From positions 1 to 64,000 of the forward strand of contig CACAZW010000001.1 in the NCBI GenBank assembly GCA_902537055.1: DNA of 64,000 bases. Direction: 5' to 3'. The translations under genes were made by a program, and so were the position numbers. Below, in pieces: positions 17,452 through 26,119 of this stretch. Under the pieces are notes generated by a model, which saw nothing but the letters and a program-made list of their open reading frames with translations, did not search any database and had not been told where the DNA came from. Within the stretch, counting starts at the first letter, position 1, and each line of letters opens with the position of its first letter. The DNA is from an uncultured Pelagibacteraceae bacterium. GTDB taxonomy: Bacteria; Pseudomonadota; Alphaproteobacteria; Pelagibacterales; Pelagibacteraceae.

Positions 17452-19790
17452 TAAGATTTTACACGTGTTTTTTGAGGATCGTAATGCGGGAAACCAACAA
17501 TTTTAGCAGGTATTCTTTTTTGATGTCCATCAATTTTACCGACTTCAACGTTCATACCTATTTCTGAATGACCCACATCAATTCTGCACAAAGCAATATT
17601 TTTATTCAAAGTAGGAGATAGACATCCGCTTGTAACTACGCCAACTTGGGATCTTCCAATGTGAACGCAATCACCGTGATTAGCTTTTTCTTTGCCTACA
17701 AGTTCTAATCCAACTAATTTCTTTTGCGGATTTTCTTTTCTCTTTATTAATGCTTCTTTACCAATGAAATCTGCTGTTTTTGTTTTTAAAGGAACCGTAA
17801 ATCCAACACCAGCTTCAAAAGGGTCAACTTGGCCGTCAAATTCATTACCAAATAATATTAGTCCAGCTTCAATTCTTAATAAATCTAATGCTCCAAAACC
17901 AGCAGGTATTATTCCTTCATCTTTGCCAGCTTCCATAAGCACATCCCAAACCGCTGGTGCATCTGAAGGGTGACACCATATTTCGTATCCTAACTCGCCT
18001 GTGTATCCAGTTCTAGAAACCATTAATGGAATTCCACTAAGTTCTTTTACTCTACAGATTGTAAACCTAAACCATTGTAATTCTGAAATAGAAGGTTGTG
18101 TTGGTGGAGTAAAAATAAACTTTTCTAAAATTTTTCTACTGTTTGGTCCTTGTAGAGAAATATTATTTATTTGATCAGTAGAGTTTTTAACTAAAACATT
18201 AAATTTTTTCTTTTTTGCTTGTTCTTTTAACCATTCACCTGCGTATTCATCACCACATACCCATCTAAATCCATGATCACTCATTTTTAACAATGTTCCA
18301 TCATCAAACATAGAACCATTTTCATAACACATCGAAGAATAAACAATTTGTCCAACTGACAATTTTTTAACATTTCTAGTTAAAGTATAGTCCATTAATT
18401 CTTCTGCATCTGGACCTAATATTTCAAATTTTCTTAAAGAAGATAAATCAATTAAAACTGCTTTTTCTCTACACGCTGTATATTCATTTATTACTCCGTG
18501 TTTAGTGTAATCATTGGGTAGCCAATATCCTCTAGCATCAACAAAGTTTCTTGTTAACTTAGAAGTTCTTTCATGAAATCCTGTATTTTTTGTTAGTTTT
18601 AATTCTGAGTCTGGTTTCATTCTAAATGCAAAAGATTTTGTAAATTCTCTTTTTTTTTCGTAAGTTCTAACAAAAATATCTGTAGGGTTCCATGAATTAC
18701 ATGGATCTATATCACTTGGACAGGCTGATGTTCCGCAGGTTAAATCTTTTAAAGCTCTTAATATTACATAATCTCCAGGTCTAGCAAACGACTCATCAGA
18801 AAGTACAGTATTTAAACCTCCTGCTGAAGTATTAAAAAATAAATTTATAGCGTGCCATCCTTTTTGTCTATTAACCCCAAAATTTTCCATAGCACCACTT
18901 AAGTTATCTGAGCAATTTGGATGTCCAAAATAACCAGCATCTTCGTAATACTTCGATGTACAAGCAAGATTAAAAGTATCATGTCTACCAACAGTATCTC
19001 TTATTACTTCTACCAAAGGTTCATGGTCTGTATCATAAAATTTTGAATACAATCCTGGTCCTGGAAATGTATTTCCCATAAAGGTCCTAGTTGTTTGCCA
19101 ATCTAAACCTTTCTCAATACCTTTACCCAATTTAGCTGTATCAAAAGCAACAAAATCTGAACATTGTCTACCAGTTGGACAAATTATTTGAATATAATCT
19201 CCTTCTTTAACTTCAAAAGAAATCGCAGATTGTTTTGCAATATTTTTTTCATCTAGAGGATCAAAAATTGGATCTGGAATTATTCTATGTTCTTTATAGT
19301 CAACAATATTATTTCTTTTAATAAATAAAGTTAATTCTGTAGGAGGATTTTGTTCATGAACCAACATATCATTCCCAGGGGCAGAAAAAATACAATAACA
19401 TTTATCTTTTGAACTAATTTTAATTTTTTCTCCTGGTGGAGTTTCTTTATCAAAAAGGATTGAAGATTTAGACTTTGCAATTTTAAGATTTCTTTTTTCT
19501 AATTGACGCAATGCAATTTTTGAACTTTCTTCTTTTCTATTTAAAATTTTGATTATATCATTTTCTGATTTAGAAGATTTTAAATTTAAAATCGATGGAT
19601 CTGAATTTCCATCAGAATTAAAAACAACTATTTCGCAAATTTGATTTCCTTCATTATTAATAATTTCAATTTCATCATCTGGAAAAATCTGAACTCCTGT
19701 AAGTCCACCACCATTAATTACATATCTTTCAACTCCAGGTGGCAAAACATTTAAACCAGGTTCATTTATTCTTAAATTCTCTTCCAACAT
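17451..19790 (-). CDS. tdm: Trimethylamine N-oxide demethylase Tdm (DUF1989-GcvT fusion)
   Basis: A 779-aa two-part enzyme. Residues about 1-390 form a DUF1989 region with GRQCSDFVAFD (208-217), GRHDTFNLAC (268-277) and CGTSACPSDIDPCN (352-364); Cys277, Cys352 and Cys357 are candidates for the three-cysteine zinc site described for this enzyme. Residues about 405-779 form a GcvT-like tetrahydrofolate-binding domain (SRTGYTGELGYEIW, GFGALDLLRIEAG). This fusion is the hallmark of Tdm, which splits TMAO into dimethylamine and formaldehyde and hands the C1 unit to THF. The divergent gene encodes the matching transporter binding protein. Size and domain order fit the Methylocella/marine enzymes. 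Confidence 0.85.
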   Translation of the reverse strand: MLEENLRINEPGLNVLPPGVERYVINGGGLTGVQIFPDDEIEIINNEGNQICEIVVFNSDGNSDPSILNLKSSKSENDIIKILNRKEESSKIALRQLEKRNLKIAKSKSSILFDKETPPGEKIKISSKDKCYCIFSAPGNDMLVHEQNPPTELTLFIKRNNIVDYKEHRIIPDPIFDPLDEKNIAKQSAISFEVKEGDYIQIICPTGRQCSDFVAFDTAKLGKGIEKGLDWQTTRTFMGNTFPGPGLYSKFYDTDHEPLVEVIRDTVGRHDTFNLACTSKYYEDAGYFGHPNCSDNLSGAMENFGVNRQKGWHAINLFFNTSAGGLNTVLSDESFARPGDYVILRALKDLTCGTSACPSDIDPCNSWNPTDIFVRTYEKKREFTKSFAFRMKPDSELKLTKNTGFHERTSKLTRNFVDARGYWLPNDYTKHGVINEYTACREKAVLIDLSSLRKFEILGPDAEELMDYTLTRNVKKLSVGQIVYSSMCYENGSMFDDGTLLKMSDHGFRWVCGDEYAGEWLKEQAKKKKFNVLVKNSTDQINNISLQGPNSRKILEKFIFTPPTQPSISELQWFRFTICRVKELSGIPLMVSRTGYTGELGYEIWCHPSDAPAVWDVLMEAGKDEGIIPAGFGALDLLRIEAGLILFGNEFDGQVDPFEAGVGFTVPLKTKTADFIGKEALIKRKENPQKKLVGLELVGKEKANHGDCVHIGRSQVGVVTSGCLSPTLNKNIALCRIDVGHSEIGMNVEVGKIDGHQKRIPAKIVGFPHYDPQKTRVKS

Positions 19791-19821
19791 TTTAAATTAG
19801 TGATAATTAGTTTTAAGAATA

Positions 19822-19835
19822 AATCAGTACTGATT
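19822..19835. promoter_or_regulatory. Perfect 14-bp palindrome between tdm and tmoX (candidate operator)
   Basis: AATCAGTACTGATT is a perfect inverted repeat located 32 bases upstream of the tdm ATG and 57 bases upstream of the tmoX -10. Its size is typical of dimeric winged-helix regulators, and the wHTH gene lies directly behind tdm. A second, gapped repeat TCAAC-TTTT-GTTGA (19859-19872) overlaps the tmoX -35. Function is inferred. Confidence 0.45.
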
Positions 19836-19868
19836 AATTGTATATATAAATTTTAGTATCAACTTTTG

Positions 19869-19897
19869 TTGACTGTTCTATTAATTTTAAGGATAAT
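19869..19897 (+). promoter_or_regulatory. tmoX: Strong sigma70 promoter for tmoX
   Basis: TTGACT (19869-19874), a 17-base spacer and GATAAT (19892-19897) give a near-consensus promoter with a predicted start near 19904 and a short leader ending in a strong Shine-Dalgarno (AGAGGAGAAA) before the ATG at 19931. Both the promoter and the SD are much better than at most genes here, which fits an abundantly expressed periplasmic binding protein. Confidence 0.6.
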
Positions 19898-19930
19898 TAA
19901 AAACTTAATATATTAAGAGAGGAGAAATAA

Positions 19931-20884
19931 ATGAAGAAAATACTATCATTACTATCAGCTATAGTAATTTCATTAGTAAGTTTTGCAGGAGTTTCAAACG
20001 CAGCAGATAGTAAAAAACCTATAGTAATCCCAACTCACAACTGGTCAAGCCAAATTGTTATGGCTTATGTTATTGGTGGGATTTTTGAAAGTATGGGTAA
20101 TAATGTTAAATATGTAAATGCTGATTCACAAGCAGTTTACGAGTCTATAAGAATAGGTGACGTGACTTTATCTCATGAAGTGTGGGAGTCTGCTTTCGGT
20201 AAGTCATTTACAACAGCTTTAGACAAAGGTGGTTTGTTAGACTGGGGTGATCATGAAGCAAGAACACTTGAGGATATGGGATACCCAAACTGGGTTGTTG
20301 AAAAAGGTCTATGCCCTGGTCTACCAGATTGGACAGCTTTAAAAAATCCAGACTGTGCAAAAAACTTTACAACACCTGACTCTCCAGATGGAAAAGGAAG
20401 AATGTTGGAAGGTCCACAGACTTGGCATGGTGACTTAATCCCTCAAAGGATTGATGCTCTTGGCTTAGGTGATTTATGGTGGGTTAAATTTGCAGGAGGT
20501 GCAGATGCACTTTGGGCAGAGTTAGCAGCTGCTGAAAAAGAAGGAAGAGGAACTATAATTTTCAACTGGACACCAAATTTTACTGATGGTGCAGGTTTTA
20601 CATTTATCGATTTTCCTCCATACACAGCAGGCTGTAGACCAGCTGATGGCGGTGATGGAAAATGTGGTTCTCCAGATGGTTATTTGAAAAAAGCAGTTCA
20701 CGAGGATTTTCCAAAAACCCATCCAAAAGCTGCTAAGGTATTCAAAAAACTTTCATTTTCTACAAGTCAAATTGGTGCAATGGCGGCATTGGTTGACGTT
20801 GATAAAATGACTCATGAGGATGCAGCTAAAAAATGGTTAGCCGATAACAAAAAAGTGTGGGAAGAATTTACACACGATCATTAA
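19931..20884 (+). CDS. tmoX: TMAO/glycine betaine ABC transporter substrate-binding protein
   Basis: A 317-aa periplasmic binding protein of the OpuAC/ProX family with a Sec signal peptide (cleavage near SNA-A, residues 24-25). The mature protein has the aromatic-cage tryptophans typical of quaternary-ammonium or TMAO binding (for example Trp38, Trp85, Trp121, Trp165, Trp213) and two cysteine pairs likely forming disulfides. The divergent position from tdm makes TMAO the best substrate guess (TmoX), with glycine betaine or choline as alternatives. A terminator follows directly, separating it from the ATPase and permease genes. Confidence 0.85.
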   Translation: MKKILSLLSAIVISLVSFAGVSNAADSKKPIVIPTHNWSSQIVMAYVIGGIFESMGNNVKYVNADSQAVYESIRIGDVTLSHEVWESAFGKSFTTALDKGGLLDWGDHEARTLEDMGYPNWVVEKGLCPGLPDWTALKNPDCAKNFTTPDSPDGKGRMLEGPQTWHGDLIPQRIDALGLGDLWWVKFAGGADALWAELAAAEKEGRGTIIFNWTPNFTDGAGFTFIDFPPYTAGCRPADGGDGKCGSPDGYLKKAVHEDFPKTHPKAAKVFKKLSFSTSQIGAMAALVDVDKMTHEDAAKKWLADNKKVWEEFTHDH

Positions 20885-20912
20885 GGCTAATAATTAACAA
20901 CTTATATAAATC

Positions 20913-20944
20913 TCCCCCAACTCTGTTGGGGGGGATTTTTTTTT
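20913..20944 (+). terminator. Rho-independent terminator after tmoX
   Basis: A GC-rich stem (TCCCCCAAC at 20913-20921 with GTTGGGGGGGA at 20925-20935, one extra G) and a 3-base loop are followed by nine T. It isolates the binding-protein transcript from the genes downstream, a common way to express the binding protein in excess. Confidence 0.92.
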
Positions 20945-20969
20945 AAAAGAAATTGTGTAGAATACATTA

Positions 20970-21347
20970 ATGATAAAATACCTTGTTTTAATATTTTTTA
21001 GTTTATTTTTAATTACAAATGCAAACGCAAGAAGCACAGGATGCAAAGAAGGTAATTGCGAAAATGGTTATGGCAAATGGGTTTATACAGATAAAACAAC
21101 TTATGAAGGTGAATGGGTTGATACAAAAAAAAATGGCCAAGGTGTAGAAACATGGCCTAATGGATATATATATAAAGGTGAATTTAAAAACAGCGTTTGG
21201 AGTGGAATGGGAACTTTAACTTTTCCGGATGGCTCTACATATGAGGGTGAGTGGTTAAATGGATTTATGAATGGCGAAGGAACATTTACTTGGGCAAATG
21301 GAGAGCAAAAAAAAGGAATTTGGCAAAATGGTAAATTACAAGATTAA
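20970..21347 (+). CDS. Secreted MORN-repeat protein
   Basis: A 125-aa protein with a signal peptide (cleavage near NANA-R, residue 21) followed by about four MORN repeats: YEGEWVDTKKNGQG, YKGEFKNSVWSGMG, YEGEWLNGFMNGEG and a degenerate last one. MORN repeats form an extended beta-sheet used for protein or lipid contacts. A TAGAAT box lies only 6 bases before the ATG, so a near-leaderless transcript is possible. It has a one-base overlap with the next gene (TAATG). Its role between the split parts of the TMAO transporter is unknown. Confidence 0.82.
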   Translation: MIKYLVLIFFSLFLITNANARSTGCKEGNCENGYGKWVYTDKTTYEGEWVDTKKNGQGVETWPNGYIYKGEFKNSVWSGMGTLTFPDGSTYEGEWLNGFMNGEGTFTWANGEQKKGIWQNGKLQD

Positions 21348-21898
21348 TGTCTAGCGATAATTCAATTAAAACAATTAAAAAACTACCAGAAACAGCAAAA
21401 CAATTTATTGGACTTATATTTTTAACATTAGTTATCATTCTATCTTTTGCAATTTTAAATAAAATATTTGGAGAGGGAGATGAATTAGTCAGGAAAATGA
21501 AATTAGAAGAAGAAAGAATTGCGAACGAAAGAAAGCTAAGCGCATTAATTTCAAAACTCCCATCAGGTATACTGGTCACCTTTGATGGTACTGAGCATTA
21601 CAAATTATCTGATGAACTTTATGAAGGTGTATGTAATGCTACAAAACTTATTCCTCAAAGAGCTATAATGGGTGCTAATTTTCTCAATTTTAGAGCTCAT
21701 GAGCTTTACACAATTAATGGAAACAAGATTGATGATACATATGTAAAATGGGATGCTGAAAAAAAAAAATGTTATGCAGGTTTTACTGTTAGTGGAAATA
21801 ACGTAGGAGTGGATGAAACAATTACAATAAGCGGTGAAGCATTAAGTTTTTTAAGCACTGGAATAGATACAAGGGTTTATTTTATTAAAAATTTCTGA
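21347..21898 (+). CDS. Membrane-anchored protein of unknown function
   Basis: A 183-aa protein with one N-terminal transmembrane helix (FIGLIFLTLVIILSFAIL, about residues 22-39), a charged coiled-coil-like stretch (ELVRKMKLEEERIANERK) and a globular C-terminal part. It is translationally coupled to the MORN-repeat gene, so the two probably work together at the envelope. No family recognised. Confidence 0.7.
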   Translation: MSSDNSIKTIKKLPETAKQFIGLIFLTLVIILSFAILNKIFGEGDELVRKMKLEEERIANERKLSALISKLPSGILVTFDGTEHYKLSDELYEGVCNATKLIPQRAIMGANFLNFRAHELYTINGNKIDDTYVKWDAEKKKCYAGFTVSGNNVGVDETITISGEALSFLSTGIDTRVYFIKNF

Positions 21899-21962
21899 TG
21901 AAAAATAGCATCAATTATATTGATTTTAATTTAATTAATTTTCGTATACCTTCTTAATAATT

Positions 21963-22994
21963 ATGTCTGAAGCAGTGATTAAGTGCGATGGAGTTTATAA
22001 AATTTTTGGTGAAAATGCTAAAAAAATGCTTCAAAACTCGAATGGCAATGTTGATGCTAAAACATTTCAAGAAAATGGTTGTATAGTAGGTGTTAACAAC
22101 GCTTCCTTTGAGGTAGAAAAAGGAGAAATGCTTGTTGTGATGGGTTTATCTGGATCGGGTAAGTCAACTTTACTAAGGTGTATATCCAGATTAACAGATG
22201 CAACGGGTGGAAAAATTTTCATTGAGGGTCAAGATTTATTAAATTTAAATAATAAAGAATTAATAGAGCTTAGAAGAAATAAAATGGGGATGGTTTTCCA
22301 AAGCTTTGCTCTTCTTCCACACAAAACTGTTGTAGAAAATATAGCATTTCCTCTTCAAATCAAAGGTATCAAAACCGAGGAAAGCATTAATAAAGCAATG
22401 GAGATGGTTAAATTAGTTGGACTTGATGGGAGAGAAAATTATTTTCCAAGAGAACTTTCAGGCGGACAACAACAGAGAGTTGGAATTGCTAGATCTCTTG
22501 CAGTTGAACCTGATATATGGTTTTTAGATGAACCTTTTTCTGCTTTAGACCCTTTGATTAGAAAAGAAATGCAAGATGAATTCTTAAGACTTCAAGAAAA
22601 ATTACAAAAAACAATTATGTTTATTACTCATGATTTTGATGAAGCATTAAAACTTGCTGATCGAATTGCAATTATGAAAGACGGAATAATTGAACAACTG
22701 GATACACCTGCAAATATAGTTTTAAACCCAGCTACGGAATATGTAAGAAAATTCACAGAAGAAGTCCCTAGAGAAAAAGTTTTATTAATTAAAGATGTAA
22801 TGGACAAATCTATATCTAATAATTTAGGAGATGTTAAAGTTTTAAAAAATGAAATTATAGAGAATGTTGCTGAAAAAATATTAACGCAAGAAAAATCTGT
22901 AGCAGTTGTAGATGAAAATAACAAAACTGTGGGGTCAATTAACCCGACAAAAATAATAAATACTGTCTTTGGCGGAAGAAAGAATGGGAAATAA
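21963..22994 (+). CDS. tmoV: TMAO/glycine betaine ABC transporter ATP-binding protein
   Basis: A 343-aa ABC ATPase of the ProV/OpuAA family. Walker A is GLSGSGKST at residues 61-69, signature LSGGQQQRVGIAR, Walker B IWFLDEPFSALDP, and the switch His follows in FITHDFDE. The C-terminal about 80 residues resemble the CBS-like regulatory extension of ProV. It is adjacent to the permease (3-base gap). Substrate is inferred from the tdm/tmoX context. Confidence 0.85.
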   Translation: MSEAVIKCDGVYKIFGENAKKMLQNSNGNVDAKTFQENGCIVGVNNASFEVEKGEMLVVMGLSGSGKSTLLRCISRLTDATGGKIFIEGQDLLNLNNKELIELRRNKMGMVFQSFALLPHKTVVENIAFPLQIKGIKTEESINKAMEMVKLVGLDGRENYFPRELSGGQQQRVGIARSLAVEPDIWFLDEPFSALDPLIRKEMQDEFLRLQEKLQKTIMFITHDFDEALKLADRIAIMKDGIIEQLDTPANIVLNPATEYVRKFTEEVPREKVLLIKDVMDKSISNNLGDVKVLKNEIIENVAEKILTQEKSVAVVDENNKTVGSINPTKIINTVFGGRKNGK

Positions 22995-22997
22995 ATT

Positions 22998-25151
22998 ATG
23001 AAATTTCTAAAAAAATATCCAAAAATATTTCAGTGGTTATTTCTATTAATTGTTTTCTTTGCTCTTTGTTTTGCTATTGATGTTCCAGAAACATATAAAT
23101 TCATTAGAGGCCAAGCTGAATTCGTCAAAGACCCTAATCAAAGTAGTTACATATTTTTAGGTAAAGAAGTAAGATATTATGCTTTTGATGTTTTCTGGAG
23201 GCTTCCGCCATTACTTGGATGGTTACCAATATGGATAAATGACTCTTTGTTTTTCTTAATGAATGAGTGGATGCCAATGGAGTTTTGGAATGAGGACACT
23301 CAAGAGTTTAAAACTAGACCAATAGTTTTACAAATTAGCAGAAATTTAACGGCTTTTATGACCTTTTTAATAGAATTAATTAGAGAAATTCTATTAGGTG
23401 GACTTGAAACAATTGTTGCCTTTACAAGTTGGGACTGGATCGATGCGAACCCTTGGGCGGAGTTACCGGGTCTACCTTGGACTATAGTTGCAGCTGGTTT
23501 TGCAATACTTGCTTATAAATTAAGTGGCATTGGACTTGCTTTATTTGCTGGTTTAACCATGGTTTACATTTCTATATTTGGACAATGGAAACCATCAATG
23601 CAAACACTCTCTTTTATTTTAGTTGCTGCGCCTCTATCTTTTATATTTGGTTTAAGTTTAGGTATTGCAGCTTATAAAAGTAAACGTGTAGAAAAAGCTT
23701 TATATCCAATTCTTTTAGTTATGCAAACAATGCCACAATATGCAGTATTAGTTCCTGCACTTGTTCTTTTTGGAGTCGGTGACCATGCTGCAGTAATTAT
23801 AACTATGGTTGTTGCTGTTCCACCTATGATATTGCTTACTTTATTAGGATTAAGAGCTATTCCTCCAGAAGTGATTGAAGCTGGAAGAATGAGTGGTTGT
23901 AATAATTGGCAACTAATGTCTAAAGTGCTAATTCCAACGGCCAGACGAGATATTTTAATTGGCGTAAACCAGGTTATCATGGTGTGCTTTTCTATGGCTG
24001 TTATTTCAGCCTTCATTGGAGCGAAAGGTCTAGGTTTTAATTTATTGTTAGCACTAAATCAGCTTAATATCGGATTAGCGTTAGAAGCAGGTCTTTGTAT
24101 TAGTTTAATTGCAATTTTATTAGATAAAATGTCATTAGCGTGGGCAAACAAACAAGTTGATTATTTTGGCAACTTAAATTTTTTTCAAAGAAATAAAAAT
24201 TTATTATTTTTTAGTGTCACATTCATAATTGGAATTTTACTTGCTTACTTTGGATCTGTTTATTTTAAAGGTGGTTACAATTATTTATTTGAAGTGCCTC
24301 ACAACAAAGGAATATCAACTGCTGATTTTTGGAATAAAGGCGTTGATTGGATTTTTGATACCTTCTTTGTTTATATAAAAGCTTTTAACACTTGGTTAAT
24401 TCAAGAAGTTTTACAACCAATGAGGGCTTTGTATTTAAGGATGCCAGCTGTTGCCACATTAGTTTTAGTAGTTGGTGCTGGCTACTTAATTGGTGGAATT
24501 AGATCTGCATTAGTAGTTTGTGGTTTGACATTATTCATAGCCTTAAGTCCCTGGTGGGATAGAGCTTTGGTAACAGCTTACATGGCAACTTTTGGGGTAA
24601 TAGTTTCTTGTATTATTGGTTTTACAGTTGGCACATTGTGTTTTCAAAATAAACATTCTGCAAAATTTATGTTAGGTGTCTGTGATATTTTCCAAACATT
24701 CCCATCATTTGTTTATCTTATTCCTGTGATGATGCTTTTTGGTATAACTGACACTTCTGTTCTTATTGCAGTAATTGTTTATGCAACCATACCAGCAACT
24801 AGATACACAATTGAAGGCCTTAGAAGTGTTCCGGCCGGTTTACATGATGCAGCTACAATGTCAGGTGTAAATAAATTTCAAAGATTAACAAAAATAGAAT
24901 TTCCTTTAGCATTCCCTCATATGATGCTTGGTATAAATCAAACAATAGTGTTTGCATTATTTATGGTAATTATAGGGGCATTTATTGGCACTGAAGATTT
25001 AGGGCAATATATTTTAAAAGCTTTATCAGATAAAAATGGTGCTGGTATTGGTTTAACTTTGGGTATTTGTGTAGCTTTTATAGGTTTAATCTTTGATAAT
25101 TTGATAAGAACTTGGGTTGAAAAAAGAAAAAAACATCTAGGAATTGCTTAA
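22998..25151 (+). CDS. tmoW: Double-length TMAO/glycine betaine ABC transporter permease
   Basis: A 717-aa inner-membrane protein containing two successive binding-protein-dependent permease domains (about residues 170-385 and 515-710). Each has the EAA-type loop contacting the ATPase: PPEVIEAGRMSGCNNWQ in the first and VPAGLHDAATMSGVNKFQ in the second. ProW is normally a single about 300-350-aa subunit acting as a homodimer; here one polypeptide supplies both halves, as reported for marine TmoW-type permeases. The long segment between the two domains contains extra membrane helices. Confidence 0.85.
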   Translation: MKFLKKYPKIFQWLFLLIVFFALCFAIDVPETYKFIRGQAEFVKDPNQSSYIFLGKEVRYYAFDVFWRLPPLLGWLPIWINDSLFFLMNEWMPMEFWNEDTQEFKTRPIVLQISRNLTAFMTFLIELIREILLGGLETIVAFTSWDWIDANPWAELPGLPWTIVAAGFAILAYKLSGIGLALFAGLTMVYISIFGQWKPSMQTLSFILVAAPLSFIFGLSLGIAAYKSKRVEKALYPILLVMQTMPQYAVLVPALVLFGVGDHAAVIITMVVAVPPMILLTLLGLRAIPPEVIEAGRMSGCNNWQLMSKVLIPTARRDILIGVNQVIMVCFSMAVISAFIGAKGLGFNLLLALNQLNIGLALEAGLCISLIAILLDKMSLAWANKQVDYFGNLNFFQRNKNLLFFSVTFIIGILLAYFGSVYFKGGYNYLFEVPHNKGISTADFWNKGVDWIFDTFFVYIKAFNTWLIQEVLQPMRALYLRMPAVATLVLVVGAGYLIGGIRSALVVCGLTLFIALSPWWDRALVTAYMATFGVIVSCIIGFTVGTLCFQNKHSAKFMLGVCDIFQTFPSFVYLIPVMMLFGITDTSVLIAVIVYATIPATRYTIEGLRSVPAGLHDAATMSGVNKFQRLTKIEFPLAFPHMMLGINQTIVFALFMVIIGAFIGTEDLGQYILKALSDKNGAGIGLTLGICVAFIGLIFDNLIRTWVEKRKKHLGIA

Positions 25152-25157
25152 ACTCAA

Positions 25158-26117
25158 ATGAAAAAAATTTTAATAATCGGCGGTGGCGCAATGGGATCTG
25201 CTTTTACTTTTCCATGCATAGATAATAAAAATGAGGTAACTATTACAGAGCCTTATAATAAAACTTTTATTGAAAATTTATCTTCAAAAAAGAAATATCA
25301 TTCTAGTTTGAAAATAAATTTGCCCAATAAACTAAAATATAAAAAATATTCAACTCATTTGTTAAAGAATAAATATGATTTAGTCGTTGTTGCGTTAAGC
25401 TTATCGGGAATAAATTTTATTAGTGAAGAATTTAAAAAATCAAGTATCAAAAGTCCAATTCTTATTCTTACTAAAGGTTTGAAGTATGAGAAAAAAAAAC
25501 AGCAAATTTTTACTATCTCAGAGGATATAAAGAAAACTAATAAAAATATAAATGTTTCAGTTCTAAAAGGCCCTTGCTTAGCAAAAGAACTTTCAGATAA
25601 AAAACAAACAAGTGTAATTGTTGCTAATAAAAATATCAAAACTGCAAAAAAAATTTGCAATATGATAACTACAAAATACTATTTAACCGAAACTTCGAAA
25701 GATGTTATTGGAGTTGAGATCTGTTCCTCAATTAAAAATATTTATTCAATGATTATAGGTGCTGGTGATAGTTTAAATATGTCGTCAAGTTTATTTAAAA
25801 AATCTATAAATGAGATGATATACATTACTAAATATTTTAAAGGAAAAATTGAAACTGCTCTTGGATTGGCTGGAGTTGGAGATCTTTATGTTAGTGCTGC
25901 TGGAGGTAGAAATAGTAAAATGGGGAGTTACTTAGGGCAAGGTTATACATTTAAAAATGCTAAAAGAAAATTTATGCCCAATGAAACTGTAGAGGGAGAG
26001 CAACTTGCAAGAGAAATTGCTCCTTTTGTTTTAAATAAAATTCAACAAAAAAAAATACCTTTGATGACAAAATTAATTAAATCTATAATTAATAATAAAA
26101 AATTAGTTTTAAATTAA
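25158..26117 (+). CDS. gpsA: NAD(P)-dependent glycerol-3-phosphate dehydrogenase
   Basis: A 319-aa dehydrogenase with an N-terminal Rossmann motif (ILIIGGGAMGSAF), the middle motif LKGPCLAKEL and the C-terminal catalytic region (SSIKNIYSMIIGAGDSL, then GLAGVGDLYVSAAGGRNSKMG). GpsA interconverts sn-glycerol-3-phosphate and dihydroxyacetone phosphate. It starts 7 bases after the permease stop and is followed 3 bases later by a sugar ABC ATPase. Its place in a sugar transport operon suggests a catabolic role for glycerol phosphate derived from the imported substrate rather than, or in addition to, phospholipid synthesis. Confidence 0.87.
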   Translation: MKKILIIGGGAMGSAFTFPCIDNKNEVTITEPYNKTFIENLSSKKKYHSSLKINLPNKLKYKKYSTHLLKNKYDLVVVALSLSGINFISEEFKKSSIKSPILILTKGLKYEKKKQQIFTISEDIKKTNKNINVSVLKGPCLAKELSDKKQTSVIVANKNIKTAKKICNMITTKYYLTETSKDVIGVEICSSIKNIYSMIIGAGDSLNMSSSLFKKSINEMIYITKYFKGKIETALGLAGVGDLYVSAAGGRNSKMGSYLGQGYTFKNAKRKFMPNETVEGEQLAREIAPFVLNKIQQKKIPLMTKLIKSIINNKKLVLN

Positions 26118-26119
26118 AA

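Noticed and set aside
22628-24016. Antisense open frames within the tmoV and tmoW genes
   Set aside because: They are shadows of conserved coding sequence on the other strand with no independent support.
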